A DNA stretch of 64,000 bases, taken from Polaribacter cellanae (GTDB taxonomy: Bacteria; Bacteroidota; Bacteroidia; Flavobacteriales; Flavobacteriaceae). The notes under the pieces are model-generated. The model did no database searches. It was not told the DNA's origin and was given only the letters and a program-made list of their open reading frames with translations. This document shows, one piece after another, positions 54,745 through 63,574 of the stretch (the first letter of the stretch is position 1; every line of letters starts with the position of its first letter). The stretch lies in contig NZ_CP071869.1 of NCBI RefSeq assembly GCF_017569185.1, positions 2,284,001-2,348,000 of the forward strand, read 5' to 3'. Position numbers and translations under genes: made by a program.

Positions 54745-55701
54745 TTAATGTTCCTTTTTAAATTGAAGTGGAGACTTGGAAATTGCCTTAGTGAAAAAGC
54801 GAGTAAAATACGCAGGATCATTAAAACCAAGCTCAAAAGCGATTTCTTTTACGGTTTTATCGGTATAAATTAACAAGCGTTTTGCTTCTAATAAAATACG
54901 GTTTTTAATAAATTCTGATGGTGTTTTTGTACCTAATTTCTGAAAGTGTTTCGTGATAGATTTTGGCGAAATTCCTAATCTGTTCGCATAATCTGTTACA
55001 GAATGTAATTTTTTAAAATTCTGCTCTACCAACAAACTAAAATCTTTAAAAAGTCGGGTTTCTGTATCTTCTTTTAGTACATGATTTTCCTTCTTTACAC
55101 GAACTGCATAAATAATAAATTGCTTTAAATAGGCTTGCAACATATCATATTGTGCAGTTTCGTTTTGCTGAAATTCCTCCACCAAACTCTCCAAAATAAA
55201 GTTGAGTTTTACAGTGTCTTTTTTGCAAGGTTTTACAAACGGAGTTTCATAAATATTGTTGAAGAGAATTCCGTTACAAGCCACTTCTTTATCGTGTGTT
55301 TGAATGCAGTAAAAATCTCGCACAAAAGTAAGTTTATAAGCTGTTTTTATTTTTTCGGAATCGACTGTAAAAACCTGATTTGGAGACAAGAAAAACAACA
55401 CATTATCATCAAACGTATATTCTTTAAAATCGATATTATAAGTTCCTTTTCCTTCTTGGATCCAATAAATAGCATACGCGTTTATTTGCTCGTTACGATT
55501 TATGGTACATGCTTTGTCGAACTGAACACGACTTAATGAAAAAGTATCTTTAAACGAATATTTTGTAATCTCTTGGAGTGCCAAATTGGTTTTTGTTTGT
55601 TGGTCGTAAAAATAAATAAAACCTTTAACGTTTTGGTAAAAATGATAATTTTGAAAATTAAATAAATTGTATCTTTGGGTTGTGGAAAAAATAGGAGACA
55701 T
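54745..55701 (-). CDS. AraC-family transcriptional regulator
   Basis: The C-terminal 100 residues are a double HTH_18 domain: SVTDYANRLGISPKSITKHFQKLGTKTPSEFI, then KTVKEIAFELGFNDPAYFTRFFTKAISKSPLQF. The N-terminal 200 form a cupin-like sensor (AYAIYWIQEGKGTYNIDFKEYTF). The ORF opens at 55701, but that end overlaps the promoter of the divergent gene. TTG at 55584 (LALQEITKYS) is a better start. The duplicated upstream blocks in the redox cluster are candidate targets. Confidence 0.88.
   Translation of the reverse strand: MSPIFSTTQRYNLFNFQNYHFYQNVKGFIYFYDQQTKTNLALQEITKYSFKDTFSLSRVQFDKACTINRNEQINAYAIYWIQEGKGTYNIDFKEYTFDDNVLFFLSPNQVFTVDSEKIKTAYKLTFVRDFYCIQTHDKEVACNGILFNNIYETPFVKPCKKDTVKLNFILESLVEEFQQNETAQYDMLQAYLKQFIIYAVRVKKENHVLKEDTETRLFKDFSLLVEQNFKKLHSVTDYANRLGISPKSITKHFQKLGTKTPSEFIKNRILLEAKRLLIYTDKTVKEIAFELGFNDPAYFTRFFTKAISKSPLQFKKEH
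55651..55677 (+). promoter_or_regulatory. Flavobacterial promoter of the two-gene PIN cassette
   Basis: TTG (55651-55653), 16 bp, then TATCTTTG (55670-55677) fit the -33/-7 consensus. This places the start codon at GTG 55682 and excludes the TTG at 55667. Confidence 0.6.
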
Positions 55702-56461
55702 AGAAATTCGTGTTGTTGGAAAATCTGGAAATCAAGATTTAAAACCCAATAATTATGACATTAAACATATTGCATCAATTTTGCAAAATGTAGATGATTT
55801 ATTGTATCCAAATAACAAGAAAGACAGGCCTTTAATTACATATGATATTGAAGAAGGTTCTGTAAAACATATATTTAAAACCACAATTCAAGCAGTTATT
55901 GGATTCAGTGCAATTTTAACTCAAATTCAAACCAATGAATCTATTGATTTTTTAGAGGTAAAAACAGCAAGAGCTATTGAGAATATTCAAAATTTATCTC
56001 TTCAAAAAGATTATGAATTTCAAATAAAAACCTCTTTAAATGAAACTTACGAGTTAACAATAAACCCTTCTACTAAATTCTTTAGAACAGAAAATATCTG
56101 GGTTGATGCAGAATTCTACTTTTATGGTATTTTAAAAGATGCTGGAGGTAAAAGTAAAATAAATATTCATTTAGATACTAAAGATTTTGGTTATCTTACC
56201 ATAGAAACTGGAGAAGAATTTTTGAAAGAAAAAGAAGAAAACTTACTTTTCAAAAAATTTGGTGTTAGAGCAAAAGGAAAACAAAATATTGAAACTGGAG
56301 AAATTGATACAAAAAGACTTACTTTATTAGAATTAATCGATTATCAACCAAAATTCGATAGTGAATATTTGAATTCATTAATTAATAAAGCTAAAAAAAG
56401 TTGGAATAGTATTAATACAGATGAATGGCTATGTAATTTAAGAGGTGGTTATGAAGCATAG
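55682..56461 (+). CDS. Unknown 259-residue protein preceding a PIN-domain gene
   Basis: From GTG 55682 it begins VEKIGDIEIRVVGKSGNQDLKP. I recognise no domain. The sequence is soluble and mixed alpha/beta, with SVKHIFKTTIQAVIGFSAIL as the most hydrophobic part and a Lys-rich C-terminus. It overlaps the PIN gene by 11 bp (from ATG 56451), implying coupled translation. In that position it may be an antitoxin or partner, though it is larger than most antitoxins. Confidence 0.6.
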   Translation: MEKIGDIEIRVVGKSGNQDLKPNNYDIKHIASILQNVDDLLYPNNKKDRPLITYDIEEGSVKHIFKTTIQAVIGFSAILTQIQTNESIDFLEVKTARAIENIQNLSLQKDYEFQIKTSLNETYELTINPSTKFFRTENIWVDAEFYFYGILKDAGGKSKINIHLDTKDFGYLTIETGEEFLKEKEENLLFKKFGVRAKGKQNIETGEIDTKRLTLLELIDYQPKFDSEYLNSLINKAKKSWNSINTDEWLCNLRGGYEA

Positions 56462-56933
56462 TGTATTACTCGATACAAGTTTCTTCATTCGTTTATTAAA
56501 TGATGAAGACCCTATTCACTCAAATGCAGTTGGATATTATAGATATTTCTTGGAAAATGATATCGTTTTAAAAGTTTCAACAATTACAATTGCAGAATAT
56601 TGTGTTCTTGGAAAAATTGAAGATTTACCCTTAAAAAACATTCAAATTCTTGCTTTCAATTTAAAAGACGCAGAAAAAACTGGAGAATTTGCAAAAATAC
56701 TTTTTAGAGAAAATAGAATTAGTGAAGAATCATTGTCTCCAAGAGCAATAATACCTAACGATTCAAAACTTTTTGCTCAAGCAGATTTTGATAAAACTAT
56801 TACTCATTTCGTTACTTCTGATGTTCGTTCAAAAAAAACTTTGGCTTTATTGAAAAAAGGAATACAACCAAAATTTGAAATAATTAGTATTGATGTTCCT
56901 TACACTGAAACTTTTGGGATTTTAGATTTGTAA
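56451..56933 (+). CDS. PIN-domain-like nuclease
   Basis: 160 residues from ATG 56451. The fold is suggested by VLLDTSFFIRLLND (first Asp), STITIAEYCVLG (Glu), NDSKLFAQADFDKTITHFVTSDVRSKKTL (the later Asp pair) and a C-terminal strand EIISIDVP. PIN proteins are Mg2+-dependent RNases and often toxins. It follows the unknown gene with overlap and ends 3 bp before convergent brnQ. Confidence 0.75.
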   Translation: MKHSVLLDTSFFIRLLNDEDPIHSNAVGYYRYFLENDIVLKVSTITIAEYCVLGKIEDLPLKNIQILAFNLKDAEKTGEFAKILFRENRISEESLSPRAIIPNDSKLFAQADFDKTITHFVTSDVRSKKTLALLKKGIQPKFEIISIDVPYTETFGILDL

Positions 56934-56936
56934 TAT

Positions 56937-58202
56937 TTAATTTCTTTTAACCAAATTCAACCCAAAAAATACCAAAATAGCAGGAATTACCCAGCCTAAA
57001 CTTAAGTTTGCTAATGGAATTATATTTTTAATTACCACTAAATTTTCTCTTGGAATTACAAATCCTAAAAAATCTGGAATACTAAAAATAAACGTTACTA
57101 AAACCACGCCTCTAAATACCAATTTCGAAGCATATTTATCTGGAACAATGTTTAGTAAAATCAAAACAATTGTTATTGGATATAAAAACATTAATGCTGG
57201 CACTGCCAATGTAATAATAAAATCTACTTGATAACTTCCCACAATAATACCAATTATAGAAGCTATTGCAGCTGTAATAATATATGCTTTTTTAGAATCG
57301 TTACAAATTCCTTTGATGTAATCTGCAGTTCCTGTTACAATACCAACTGCTGTTGTAAAACATGCCAAAGCTACCAAAACACTTAAAAACGTAGTGCCTA
57401 AATATCCTAAAGTTTGTGTGCTTAAACTCGATAAAATTTCAGTTCTGGAAGCTCCTTCCACAAAAGTAGATGAAAATAAAGAGCCACTTAAAATTAGTCC
57501 TCCGTAAATTAATAACAAACCTGTTCCTGCAATAAAACCAGCTTTTCTAATGAGTTTTCTTTTGGCTTCGAAAGTGGTGTGAGAACTATAATTCAAAGAA
57601 ATAATAATTACAGCTCCAACAACAACGCCACCAATTGCATCAAAAGTTTGGTAACCCTCTAAAATTCCGTCTACAAAAGGCATTTTAAATGTAGATGGAT
57701 TTACTGTACCTGATGAAGTAAAAAACGAAATTCCGATAATTATTAGTAAAATAAGCACAATAATTGGTGTTAAAAACTTACCAATTAAACCAATTATTTT
57801 AGACCTGTTACTGGCAAAAATAAAAACCAACACAAAATAAATAATGCTTGTTAAAAGTGGTGTAGTTTCAAAAAACGGTTGCATAGTCATTTCGTGCGTA
57901 ACTGCAGCTGTTCTTGGAGATGGAATTGCGATGGCAATACTATAAATAAGCAAACAATAAATTGTACTAAAAAGTGGTGAGACTTTTTTACCAAAATCGT
58001 ATAAAGTTCCTTGTAGTTTTGCATGTGCAAAAATTGCCAAAATAGGAATTGTTACTGCAGTTAGTACAAAACCCAACACAACAATCCACCAATCTGCACC
58101 AGCATTTGCACCCAAGGATGGAGGTAAAATTAAATTTCCTGCTCCAAAAAAAAGCGAGAAAAGTGCAAAACCAGCAATCCAAATTTCTTTTGTTTTATTC
58201 AA
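56937..58202 (-). CDS. brnQ: Branched-chain amino acid transporter BrnQ (LIVCS family)
   Basis: 421 residues and about twelve membrane segments. Signatures are IWIAGFALFSLFFGAGNLILPPSLG at the start, PSPRTAAVTHE, FVDGILEGYQTFDAIGGVVVGAVII and ALACFTTAVGIVTGTADYIK. It imports Leu, Ile and Val with Na+ or H+. It lies 1 bp from the serine hydrolase gene, so the two are co-transcribed. Confidence 0.94.
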   Translation of the reverse strand: MNKTKEIWIAGFALFSLFFGAGNLILPPSLGANAGADWWIVVLGFVLTAVTIPILAIFAHAKLQGTLYDFGKKVSPLFSTIYCLLIYSIAIAIPSPRTAAVTHEMTMQPFFETTPLLTSIIYFVLVFIFASNRSKIIGLIGKFLTPIIVLILLIIIGISFFTSSGTVNPSTFKMPFVDGILEGYQTFDAIGGVVVGAVIIISLNYSSHTTFEAKRKLIRKAGFIAGTGLLLIYGGLILSGSLFSSTFVEGASRTEILSSLSTQTLGYLGTTFLSVLVALACFTTAVGIVTGTADYIKGICNDSKKAYIITAAIASIIGIIVGSYQVDFIITLAVPALMFLYPITIVLILLNIVPDKYASKLVFRGVVLVTFIFSIPDFLGFVIPRENLVVIKNIIPLANLSLGWVIPAILVFFGLNLVKRN

Positions 58203-58203
58203 T

Positions 58204-59754
58204 TTAATTGACTTTTTTAAGATTTAAATGTTCGAAATCGAAACTGAAATCGGTAATTGGTGCTACAAACTTCATAACTGCATTTGTTGCGTTTCCTTTT
58301 TCATTAAAAGTAAAGTTTACAAAAACATCGGCATCGAAACTTCTATTATTCCATTTTGCAACATATGTTGTTTGGTTGTAAGGTAATAATTCACCTACAA
58401 TATCTGTAGATCGTTTACTTTTTATGGTGTATTTATTTCCATCAAAAGAAATCACAACATCACCAAACCAAGCATCGTTATAAGTACCCACAATTTGACT
58501 CGGTTTTGGTAAATTTCTATCATTTTTAGCCAAGGCGACTTTCTTGTAAACACTTGCTTTTATACTGTCGTTATATTTTAAATAATTGGCGTTTCTATCT
58601 CCATAGGTTTTTAGCCAATTTCTGTCTTTATAACCTAAATAACTGTCTTTAATCGTATTTGTAATCGTGTGAAATGCATTTCCATTCATTTGATTTGTGA
58701 GTACAATAATTCCTAAATCTAAATCAGGAATCATGGTAAATTGTGTAACAGTACCCAACAAACCACCTGTATGATATACTTGTTTATATCCACCTTTAAC
58801 ATCCGTTAAAAACCAACCCAAACCATACCCTCTAAAATTAGAATTGTACCAATCGTTTTTACCCACTTTTAAAGGTGTTTGCAATTGCCAAAGTTCATGA
58901 AATTGATTCGAACTCAACAAACGTTTTCTATCTTCAGTTACAGCATCATTCATTAAAAATTTTGCCCAAGTAAGCATGTCTTTTACGTTACTTACAATTC
59001 CTCCTGCAGCGTTTGCTGTTTCGCTCCAATCATGAGGAATTTGAACAACTTTTCCTTCGGTTCTTGTATGCGCATCAATAATATTTGTACGATTTGTAAC
59101 TCTGTTGTAAGACGCTTTACTGTTGTTCATTCCAACAGGTTTCATTATTTTTTGCTCGATAAATTCTTCCCAAGAAAGACCACTTACACGTTTTAAAACT
59201 TCGCCAGCAATAATAAACATGTTGTTGTTGTAAGCAAATTTACTTCTAAACGAAGTTTCTGGTTTTAAATACTTTACATTGTTAATTATATCTGTTACTG
59301 TAAAATCGTTTCCTTCTGGAAAAAACATCAAATCTCCAGCGCCTAAAGCCATTCCACTTCTGTGTATAACCAAATCTCTAACCGTAAATTCTTGTGTAAC
59401 CCAAGCATCATATAATTGAAATTCTGGAATGTGTTTTCGTACTTTATCGTCCCAATTTAATTTGCCTTCATCTACCATCATTGCCAACGCAAAACATGTA
59501 AAACCTTTACTGTTGGAAGCAACACCAACCAAGGTATTTTCGTTCATGTCTTTTTTTGTGGTTAAAGAACGAACTCCATAACCTTTTGCATAGACAATTT
59601 CGCCGTCTTTTAAAATTCCGACAGAAATACCAGGAACATCGAAAGTGGTGAGCGTTTCTTGTATTAATTTGTCTAATTTTTTATCTTTTATTTGAGCAGA
59701 TAAAGTAATTGTAGATAGTAAAAAAGCGAAAATGAATCCTTTTATAAATTTCAT
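58204..59754 (-). CDS. Serine hydrolase of the class C beta-lactamase fold
   Basis: 516 residues with a signal peptide (IFAFLLSTITLSAQ). Motif 1 is Ser-x-x-Lys in VASNSKGF (Ser near 81). Motif 2 is Tyr-Asn-Asn in FAYNNNMF. Motif 3 is HTGG in YHTGGLLGT. The C-terminal 110 residues look like the DUF3471 lipocalin-like extension (IVGTYNDAWFGDVVISFDGNKY). It probably acts on peptides or esters in the periplasm and is not a resistance enzyme. The next gene is BrnQ, suggesting peptide/amino-acid use. Confidence 0.9.
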   Translation of the reverse strand: MKFIKGFIFAFLLSTITLSAQIKDKKLDKLIQETLTTFDVPGISVGILKDGEIVYAKGYGVRSLTTKKDMNENTLVGVASNSKGFTCFALAMMVDEGKLNWDDKVRKHIPEFQLYDAWVTQEFTVRDLVIHRSGMALGAGDLMFFPEGNDFTVTDIINNVKYLKPETSFRSKFAYNNNMFIIAGEVLKRVSGLSWEEFIEQKIMKPVGMNNSKASYNRVTNRTNIIDAHTRTEGKVVQIPHDWSETANAAGGIVSNVKDMLTWAKFLMNDAVTEDRKRLLSSNQFHELWQLQTPLKVGKNDWYNSNFRGYGLGWFLTDVKGGYKQVYHTGGLLGTVTQFTMIPDLDLGIIVLTNQMNGNAFHTITNTIKDSYLGYKDRNWLKTYGDRNANYLKYNDSIKASVYKKVALAKNDRNLPKPSQIVGTYNDAWFGDVVISFDGNKYTIKSKRSTDIVGELLPYNQTTYVAKWNNRSFDADVFVNFTFNEKGNATNAVMKFVAPITDFSFDFEHLNLKKVN

Positions 59755-59850
59755 AATTGTAGCATTATATTTAAACGTGAAATATACATATTTTAGGTAT
59801 ATTTAACAGATTAAATATTTATTTTGAAGTAAATAAGTTTTAAAATCACC

Positions 59851-59883
59851 AACCCCTAAAGGGTTTAAAACCCTTTAGGGGTT
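59851..59883. repeat. REP hairpin left of the RAYT
   Basis: A 33-nt perfect hairpin: AACCCCTAAAGGGTTT, then AAAACCCTTTAGGGGTT. The right-hand partner at 60530-60562 has the same design with compensated base changes. Confidence 0.85.
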
Positions 59884-59920
59884 TATTAATTATAAATTAA
59901 TAAAAATCAGATAAATAAAA

Positions 59921-60523
59921 ATGAGACAATTAGAAACCATTCAATTAGATTATTACTATCATGTTTATAATAGAGGAATTAATGGAGAAAATTTGTTTTA
60001 TACTGATGGTAATTATCGTCATTTCTTAAAGTTATATAAAAAATACATTTTCCCAGTCGCAGAAACTTTTGCTTGGTGTTTATTAAAAAATCACTTTCAT
60101 TTATTGATAAAAATTAGAAGTGAGGAAGAAATTTGTGCTGGTTTTTCAATTAATTCTGAAAAAGCAGAAAAGAAACCTTCTCAACAATTTTCTAACCTTT
60201 TTAATGCCTATGCACAAGCTATTAATAAACAAAATAATAGACATGGTTCTTTGCTATAAAAACCTTTTAAAAGAAAGCAAATTAAAGATGAAAAGTATTT
60301 AAAAAATTTGATTTTATATATTCATAACAATCCGATTCAGCATAACTTTGTTGAAAAATTAGCGGATTATTATTGGAGTTCTTATAGTGCTATTATTTCT
60401 GATCAAAAAACATTAATAGAAAGAGAAAAAGTGATTGATTATTTTGATGACAAACAGAATTTTATAGATACACATCAGCAAAAAATTGATGCTTTTTCTA
60501 TAGATGAATGGTTAAAAATATAG
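59921..60523 (+). pseudogene. REP-associated tyrosine transposase (RAYT) with one in-frame stop
   Basis: A Y1/HUH transposase: YYYHVYNRGINGENLFYTDGNY, then LLKNHFHLLIKI (HxH-type motif), QQFSNLFNAYAQAINKQNNRHGSL, then LILYIHNNPIQHNFV and YYWSSYSAI. TAA at 60257-60259 stands in the same frame, where such proteins read FEKPFKRK (probably GAA to TAA). No frameshift is needed. It lies exactly between two matching hairpins, as RAYTs do with their REP substrates. Confidence 0.88.
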
Positions 60524-60529
60524 AGCTCC

Positions 60530-60562
60530 AACCCAGAAAGGGTTTGAAACCCTTTCTGGGTT
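60530..60562. repeat. REP hairpin right of the RAYT
   Basis: AACCCAGAAAGGGTTT, then GAAACCCTTTCTGGGTT, is a perfect hairpin. Relative to the left copy, both arms changed together (CT/AG to AG/CT), which preserves pairing. Confidence 0.85.
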
Positions 60563-60581
60563 AAAATAGAATAAAAATAAA

Positions 60582-61367
60582 ATGACACAAAACATCAAAT
60601 TTAAAAACGCCAAAATCTCTTTTTCTGACCAGGGAAAAGGAACTGCAATTGTCTTAATTCACGGGTTTTTAGAAAATTCTACGATGTGGAAAGACATTAT
60701 TCCAGAAATTTCTAAAAGAAACAGAATAATTACCATTGATTTATTAGGACATGGAAAAACGGATTGTATTGGGTATTCCCATTCTATGGAGTTATTTGCA
60801 GAAACTGTTGAAGCCGTTTTAAAACATTTACGAATCAGAAAATCTATTTTAATCGGGCATTCTTTAGGTGGTTATGTTGCTTTGGCTTTTGCTGATAAAA
60901 ACCCGCAAAAAGTAAAAGGTTTGTGTTTGCTAAATTCTACCTCAAATGAAGATGATAATGAACGTAAAAATTTACGTTTACGCGCTAATAAGATGATTCA
61001 AGATAACTTTACAAATATGGTTAGAATGTCTTTTTTAAATTTGTTTGGCGAGGAGAGTAGACAAAAATTTAAAGAGGAAATGAAATCGGCTTTACATGAA
61101 GCTTTACAAACGCCAATTCAAGGGTATATTGCAACACAAGAAGGCATGAGAATTCGCTCGAATAGAAATCATATTTTAGCGGAAAACGATTTTAAAAAAT
61201 TGATAATTGTAGGTGAAAAAGACCCTGTTTTAAATTTTAAAATATCTATAAATGAAGCTAAAAAAACAAATTCGGAAGTGGTTATTTTTAATAATGGACA
61301 CATGAGCCATATTGAAAATAAAGAGGAATTAATTAAGGCTTTAAAAGTTTTTATAAAAAGCTGTTAG
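60582..61367 (+). CDS. Alpha/beta hydrolase
   Basis: 261 residues. The oxyanion strand is LIHGFLENSTMW, the nucleophile elbow GHSLGG (Ser near 96), the acid region VGEKDPVLNF and the His in NGHMSHIENKEE. It resembles esterases or MhpC-like C-C hydrolases. The substrate is unknown. It is not clearly in an operon with its neighbours. Confidence 0.9.
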   Translation: MTQNIKFKNAKISFSDQGKGTAIVLIHGFLENSTMWKDIIPEISKRNRIITIDLLGHGKTDCIGYSHSMELFAETVEAVLKHLRIRKSILIGHSLGGYVALAFADKNPQKVKGLCLLNSTSNEDDNERKNLRLRANKMIQDNFTNMVRMSFLNLFGEESRQKFKEEMKSALHEALQTPIQGYIATQEGMRIRSNRNHILAENDFKKLIIVGEKDPVLNFKISINEAKKTNSEVVIFNNGHMSHIENKEELIKALKVFIKSC

Positions 61368-61431
61368 CCTTTATTTTTTCTAAAAAACCGAATTAACGTA
61401 ACTTGCAACTCCTACAAAGAAAATAAAAAGT

Positions 61432-63273
61432 ATGTACAATAATAAATTATCCAATTACATAACAAAAGTATTAGAAAACATACCAAAAGATTGGCTAAAC
61501 CTAACAACACACAGATTAGATATTTATAATGAAAAATTAGCAAAAACCGAATTTATAAATCAATTTGAAACTTTATTCAACAAAAATAATTTTAATAATT
61601 CTGCGCTAAAAGAATTACCAACTGCGTACGATTATATTCGTTTAGGACATCCTTTATCTTGTGTTTTAGAATGGGTTATTGGAAAATTACACAATCTAAA
61701 TGCAGAAAAAATTATTAGTTTTTCATCTGAAACCATGCCTATTTTGGCAATTTTAAGAACGAATTTATTAGCCAATAAAAAAACGCAAATTTTATATTCA
61801 AATAAAATCCCTAAATCTTTTAATGCAGAAATTTTAAAAAGTGTTTATGGCTATCAATTTGAATTGAAAAAAGTAGGAAACACTTCAAAAGTTGATGAAT
61901 TTGATGGAAGTACTATTTTTATTGAAGCACAAAGTGAAATTTCTATACAAAACTTACAATCAAACATCGATTTCTACATCAATATTTATAAAAATTTAGG
62001 TAGTATTTTATTAATCAATGGACAAGAAAACAAATCTTATATTCCCGATATTCAACATGTAAGAAGAAGAGAAACCATTGCAATGACGCCTTCTAATTGT
62101 TTAATTGCTTTACAATCTTTAGTTGAAAATACTCCTTTTATCAATAATAGTGATTTTGAAATAAACAAAAGGAGCGTTTTAAATTCCATCAAAAAAATTA
62201 CAGAAACTACCTTACAACCTTTGGTGGGTTCAAGTGGTTTGTCTGTTCAATATGCAATTATGATGGGTTTAGTGCATCATGCACGAGAAAATCATCCTAA
62301 AAAAGCCATTAAATTTATTGTTCCACCAAATTGTTATGGAGGCACAAACGACCAAGCAAGACGTGTTGCTACTTGCAATGCAAATGTGGAGGTTGTGGAT
62401 TTGCCAGTTGATGGTGATAATAATATGGTTCAGAGCATCAATAGAGTTTTGGAGAAAATCGCCAACGAAGATGCGATTCCTTATATTATTGCAGAAATTC
62501 CTACGAATCCACGTGTGGAAGTTCCAGATTTAATCAAATTAAAAGAGGCTTTAAGCAAAGAACGTACAACTGCAAATGGAAAAATTGCGATTGACCCCGT
62601 TTTTATTTTAGACCAAACTTTCTGCCCAAATGTTCATTTTTTAGGCGAAGGAGAAATTCTTTCTACAGTTAGAACGATTTCTTATGCAAGTGGTTCTAAA
62701 TTTCCAAGTGGTGGAAAATGTACTGCTGGTTATGTTGTTGGAAACAATAAAACGAAAGATTTAATGGAGAAAATAGAAATTCACTTAAATCTTTGTGATA
62801 ATGAAGCCACAGATATTCAAATGGAAATCTTGGCAAAACAACTACCTTCTATGAACCAAAGAATTAAAGATGCTTACAAAAATACGCGTGAATTTGTGAA
62901 TTTTATTCATAAAGTTTTGCCAGAAGCGAAAATAAATTTTGTGTCAGAAAAATTAGCAAAACAAGGTTTTACACCTTCTGTTTTTTCTTTGGATTTACCC
63001 ACAAAAGGAAATTCTGCTAAAGAAAAAGAAGCATATAAACGAGAACTGAATCATAAATTAATACATTTAATGATTACTAAAATTCCGAATGAAAGCAAGC
63101 ATTGTGTAAGTTATGGACAATTAAAAGGTTGTTATTGGACCATTCCTGCAACCTCAACCCAAGGAACTACAAAAGAAGGCGACAAAGATTATATTGCCAG
63201 AGTTTCACTTTCTCCAGATTTAGATTTAGAGTGTCATAAAAAAGTGTTTTTAGAGTTTGTGGAAGATATTTAA
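61432..63273 (+). CDS. PLP-dependent Cys/Met-metabolism-type enzyme
   Basis: 613 residues, longer than usual cystathionine lyases and synthases. The PLP fold occupies about 230-600. LVGSSGLSVQYAIMMGL and IPPNCYGGTNDQARRVA-type blocks form the cofactor-phosphate site, AEIPTNPRVEVPDL and DPVFILDQTF precede it, and the Schiff-base Lys is in SYASGSKFPSGGK (near 425). The N-terminal 200 residues are an extra domain (YDYIRLGHPLSCVLEWVIGKL) of the same family fold or a regulator. The exact reaction is not assignable. Confidence 0.75.
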   Translation: MYNNKLSNYITKVLENIPKDWLNLTTHRLDIYNEKLAKTEFINQFETLFNKNNFNNSALKELPTAYDYIRLGHPLSCVLEWVIGKLHNLNAEKIISFSSETMPILAILRTNLLANKKTQILYSNKIPKSFNAEILKSVYGYQFELKKVGNTSKVDEFDGSTIFIEAQSEISIQNLQSNIDFYINIYKNLGSILLINGQENKSYIPDIQHVRRRETIAMTPSNCLIALQSLVENTPFINNSDFEINKRSVLNSIKKITETTLQPLVGSSGLSVQYAIMMGLVHHARENHPKKAIKFIVPPNCYGGTNDQARRVATCNANVEVVDLPVDGDNNMVQSINRVLEKIANEDAIPYIIAEIPTNPRVEVPDLIKLKEALSKERTTANGKIAIDPVFILDQTFCPNVHFLGEGEILSTVRTISYASGSKFPSGGKCTAGYVVGNNKTKDLMEKIEIHLNLCDNEATDIQMEILAKQLPSMNQRIKDAYKNTREFVNFIHKVLPEAKINFVSEKLAKQGFTPSVFSLDLPTKGNSAKEKEAYKRELNHKLIHLMITKIPNESKHCVSYGQLKGCYWTIPATSTQGTTKEGDKDYIARVSLSPDLDLECHKKVFLEFVEDI

Positions 63274-63574
63274 TCTGTTAAAAAGGAATATATACCTAAA
63301 CTAAAAAATTATCTTAGTTTCGTATAAAGACAAGTTTTATGACTACTTTCCGACCATATTAAATATCATAGAGCTTATATTTTGGTCTCTTTAAGATTGA
63401 ATGGAAAAAACCTCTAAGATGTGTTTTGTATCAATAATCAGAGAAAGCAGAAAACTTGACTTTCTCAAAAAAAAAAACGCTAATTTCGTTTAACTTCTGA
63501 TATAAAACATTAAAAAGTTACATATCAATATAGGGTTAAACGAATCATCCCCGAAAAAACGAATCATAAAATTT
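63274..63574. other. Gene-free stretch
   Basis: An AT-rich spacer between convergent genes. No ORF, strong hairpin or repeat was seen. Confidence 0.5.

Noticed and set aside
55667..55681. TTG start at 55667 for the gene before the PIN protein
   Set aside because: It falls within the TATCTTTG promoter element; GTG at 55682 fits the expected transcript.
58204..59754. Antibiotic-resistance beta-lactamase
   Set aside because: The protein has the SxxK/YxN/HTGG fold but also a DUF3471-like extension, and it neighbours an amino-acid transporter. That fits the broad serine hydrolase group better.
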